Assembly: GCA_009783135.1 (NCBI GenBank)
Contig: WRHS01000051.1
Span: 1-8,319 of the forward strand
DNA length: 8,319 nt
Direction of reading: 5' to 3'
Source of the DNA: Dehalococcoidia bacterium
GTDB lineage: Bacteria; Chloroflexota; Dehalococcoidia; Dehalococcoidales; UBA1222
Program-made: the position numbers and the translations under genes
Notes under the pieces: generated by a model
What the model was told of the DNA's origin: nothing
Database searches by the model: none
What the model saw: the letters and a program-made list of their open reading frames with translations, nothing else
In this document: positions 6,870 to 8,319 of the stretch, piece after piece
Numbering within the stretch: the first letter of the stretch is position 1
How the letters are laid out: each line of letters begins with the position of its first letter

Positions 6870-6900
6870 AAAAAGCCTGTATTCATGCGGTTTACAGGCT
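6870..6900 (-). terminator. Second - strand terminator-like hairpin in the spacer
   Basis: On the - strand a perfect 8-bp stem AGCCTGTA/TACAGGCT (6893-6900 with 6874-6881) encloses an 11-base loop and runs directly into TTTTT, the layout of an intrinsic terminator. No T run follows the stem on the + strand. It lies 100 bases beyond the main terminator of the surface-protein gene, with no gene in between, so it is either a backup terminator, the end of a small RNA, or part of a palindromic repeat. Confidence 0.5.
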
Positions 6901-7000
6901 GTCATAAAGTGGAAAATGTCAACATATCGGTGCTACGGTTTCGCGGTTCTTCTTTTCCTGTTTCTCGTTTTTAACGGCGTAATGAAAGGGTAAGAGGCAC

Positions 7001-7037
7001 AAAAAAACGCCCGTTTGAGTTTTTTCTCAAACGGGCG
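7001..7037 (-). terminator. Strong intrinsic terminator of the surface-protein gene
   Basis: A perfect 12-bp stem, CGCCCGTTTGAG with CTCAAACGGGCG, has a 6-base loop. On the - strand it is followed immediately by seven Ts (A run 7001-7007 on the + strand). It lies 25 bases past the stop codon at 7063. There is no T run on the opposite side, so it acts on - strand transcription only. Confidence 0.92.
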
Positions 7038-7062
7038 CGGCTTGTTTTGCTTTATGTTCGGT

Positions 7063-8175
7063 CTATTCTACAATATAGATTTCGCGGATTTGAGTATTGC
7101 CCTTTGTATCGACATAGACACTGTACGGGCCTACTTCGTAAATACCCGCCGCGTTGTTATTGATGGAGAATGTTTCCGTGTAGGTTGCTTCCGTTTGCTT
7201 GTCGCTACCCGCTTTGCTTACAAGTTCAGTAATAGTTATAGTCAAGCTGTTTTTGTTACCGTTCAGCTTTTCGACAAAAGCGTCTGCGGATAAACCGTTC
7301 ACGGTGAGTTTCGGAAGAACTATCGAATAGGTTTCCCCGCAATTTTTACAGGTGAAAAGTTTTTCGCCTTCCGCATGGGCGGTAGGCTTAACTGTTACAA
7401 CGCCTCTGTTCCAGTTGTGGCCGATGGCGGCTAATTCATAGCCCTCGCCGGGTTCACCACATACGGAACATTTGGCAGGCATAAAGCCGGGTTCTGTGCA
7501 AGTGGGGACGATGTAATCCGCGCTGTCCGGGTCGTCAATGTATTCGTGTCCGAGAGCCGGAACATAACTATCTTCGTCAACGTAGCTGTTACCGCAGATC
7601 GAGCAAGTATAGGTTGTATAACCCTGTTCTGTGCAGGTCGGGGGGATTGTTTCATCGATGGAATAATCATGTTCACATATAGCAGTGAACGCAATTTTGC
7701 ATATAATTATGCCGTTATTGGTAGTTTGTACTGTGACGGTTTGACCCCCTGCAGTAAATGAATAAAGATCTAGCGATTGCCCATTGACAATCACATTAAC
7801 ATTTTCGCGAACTTGGTTGTACATGGGACTAACATCTAAAGAATTAATATCAAAAAATTTGTAACCGGATTGAGGGACAAATTCCAACCATACACTATAC
7901 GAAGCGCCAGCGGTAAATGTAGATGATGGCGGAAGATCTACGGATGGCGTAATGTAATTTTGCCGCCATCTCCATACCCTAACAATATATTCGCTATTAA
8001 CATCGGATGTCACTGTAAAAGCAGGATTCTCTCCTGCAACAGGAACCGCTATGGTTGCCGAGACGTTTGTGATTTGAATATCGTCCACCGCTGCGAAAGC
8101 CACCGTAGGAAGTAACGCCGTGAGCATGAGGACGCTGATGATAAGCGCCATGAGTTTTGTGGATTTGCGTTTCAT
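7063..8175 (-). CDS. Secreted protein with His/CxxC repeats and a C-terminal beta-like domain
   Basis: A 370-residue exported protein of unknown function. Residues 1-28 are a classical signal peptide: KRK near the start, a hydrophobic core LMALIISVLMLTALL, and a likely cut after AFA28. Residues 30-165 look beta-rich. Residues 167-290 hold three related units. Unit 1 has H169, PTCTEQGYTTYTCSICG (C181, C191xxC194) and ends at LGH210. Unit 2 has PTCTEPGF (C226, C236xxC239) and ends at IGH253. Unit 3 has H267 and C276xxC279. Such His/CxxC repeats are common in surface proteins of gut clostridia and resemble small zinc-binding folds. Residues 291-370 form a further beta-rich domain ending in YVDTKGNTQIREIYIVE. 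No LPxTG motif, SLH domain or C-terminal membrane anchor is present, so it is probably released or held non-covalently. AGGAG ten bases before the ATG supports the start. Monocistronic, with its own terminator. Confidence 0.8.
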   Translation of the reverse strand: MKRKSTKLMALIISVLMLTALLPTVAFAAVDDIQITNVSATIAVPVAGENPAFTVTSDVNSEYIVRVWRWRQNYITPSVDLPPSSTFTAGASYSVWLEFVPQSGYKFFDINSLDVSPMYNQVRENVNVIVNGQSLDLYSFTAGGQTVTVQTTNNGIIICKIAFTAICEHDYSIDETIPPTCTEQGYTTYTCSICGNSYVDEDSYVPALGHEYIDDPDSADYIVPTCTEPGFMPAKCSVCGEPGEGYELAAIGHNWNRGVVTVKPTAHAEGEKLFTCKNCGETYSIVLPKLTVNGLSADAFVEKLNGNKNSLTITITELVSKAGSDKQTEATYTETFSINNNAAGIYEVGPYSVYVDTKGNTQIREIYIVE

Positions 8176-8291
8176 TGTGAGATTACTCCTTTTCTGGGGC
8201 GTTGCCCCTCATGTTTTGTGTTTTGGTTTTCGCCGTTTTCGGTTTCCTGTCACGGGCAAAACGGCTTGTCCGTTTGCATGTTCATATCATA
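8176..8291 (-). promoter_or_regulatory. Leader region of the secreted-protein gene with two hairpins
   Basis: On the - strand a TATGAT box (8286-8291) could serve as -10, but no convincing -35 is seen. Downstream lie an 8-bp hairpin with one bulged base (8256-8264 with 8270-8277, loop of 5) and a compact 5-bp hairpin GGGGC/GCCCC with a 3-base loop (8196-8208) just before the AGGAG ribosome site. Neither is followed by a T run. A tiny reading frame of 11 codons (8250-8285, MNMQTDKPFCP) lies within the leader and could be a leader peptide or chance. Confidence 0.3.
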
Positions 8292-8319
8292 TCGAATAGC
8301 CGAACACCTCCGCTGTTGC
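8287..8319 (-). CDS. Possible last codons of an upstream gene (cut by window edge)
   Basis: One - strand frame from the window edge reads ATAEVFGYSI and stops at TGA (8287-8289). The composition is protein-like, and the stop sits about 110 bases before the secreted-protein start, a normal intergenic distance. Ten codons are too few to identify a family or to exclude a chance open frame, and the TATGAT box overlaps its end. Confidence 0.2.
   Translation of the reverse strand, partial: ATAEVFGYSI

Larger units (their letters stand above)
6666..6999. other. Hairpin-rich intergenic region without a convincing gene
   Basis: No supportable gene is seen. The stretch contains two - strand terminator-like hairpins (6768-6791 and 6870-6900), a long + strand stem-loop (6803-6860), and the 9-mer ACAAAACGG twice (6755-6763 and 6847-6855). 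The + strand frame starting at 6636 is open to a stop at 6840-6842 and then open again to 6972-6974, but it has no ribosome site, overlaps all the hairpins and encodes a basic, low-complexity peptide, so I read it as non-coding. Candidates are a palindromic repeat element, small RNA genes, or remains of an insertion between the operon and the surface-protein gene. Confidence 0.5.

Noticed and set aside
6636..6974. A + strand frame open to 6842 and then, after one stop, open to 6974, giving a 68-codon ORF and a 43-codon continuation.
   Set aside because: No ribosome binding site, basic low-complexity peptide without a recognisable domain, and it overlaps the operon promoter and several hairpins. 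Better explained as non-coding or a repeat element.
6589..6999. Search for a SAM-I, SAM-II or T-box element ahead of the homocysteine operon.
   Set aside because: No S-box core or T-box AGGGTGGNACCGCG-like sequence could be found by eye on the - strand.

Overview
The window looks like chromosome of a low-to-mid GC Gram-positive anaerobe, most likely a clostridial Firmicute. The grounds are a type III glutamine synthetase, a Bacillus-type pyridoxine kinase, strong GGAGG-type ribosome binding sites, and a secreted protein with CxxC/His repeats of a kind typical of clostridial surface proteins. This placement is an inference from gene families, not a measured phylogeny.

Left half, + strand (1-4188): the C-terminal part of glutamine synthetase III (glnN, cut by the window edge), then a pyridoxine/HMP kinase (pdxK), a LysR regulator of the CysL/CysB-like type behind its own candidate promoter and operator, and an AlkC-type alkylpurine DNA glycosylase with a C-terminal Ig-like domain.

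Middle, - strand (6588 down to 4225): a tight three-gene operon, with gaps of 10 and 11 bases. It encodes a DUF39/COG1900 homocysteine synthase-like protein, a NIL-domain 2x[4Fe-4S] ferredoxin, and a UPF0280/COG2122 protein. From work on Methanosarcina, this set is the machinery that makes homocysteine directly from aspartate semialdehyde and sulfide, bypassing O-acyl-homoserine. It faces alkC convergently across 36 bases with no visible terminator. A TTGACA-type promoter lies just upstream.

Region 6666-6999 holds no convincing gene but several hairpins: two extra - strand terminator-like structures and a long three-tier stem-loop that pairs better as + strand RNA. Next comes a very strong 12-bp-stem terminator for the last gene, a - strand secreted protein (7063-8175) with a signal peptide, a beta-rich N-terminal part, three His/CxxC repeats and a C-terminal beta-like domain. 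Its leader contains two hairpins, and the right edge may hold the last codons of another gene.

The best-supported point of interest is the complete sulfide-to-homocysteine operon in what appears to be a bacterium. The least explained sequence is the hairpin-rich spacer at 6666-7037. I found no CRISPR array, tRNA, rRNA, transposase or recognisable riboswitch.
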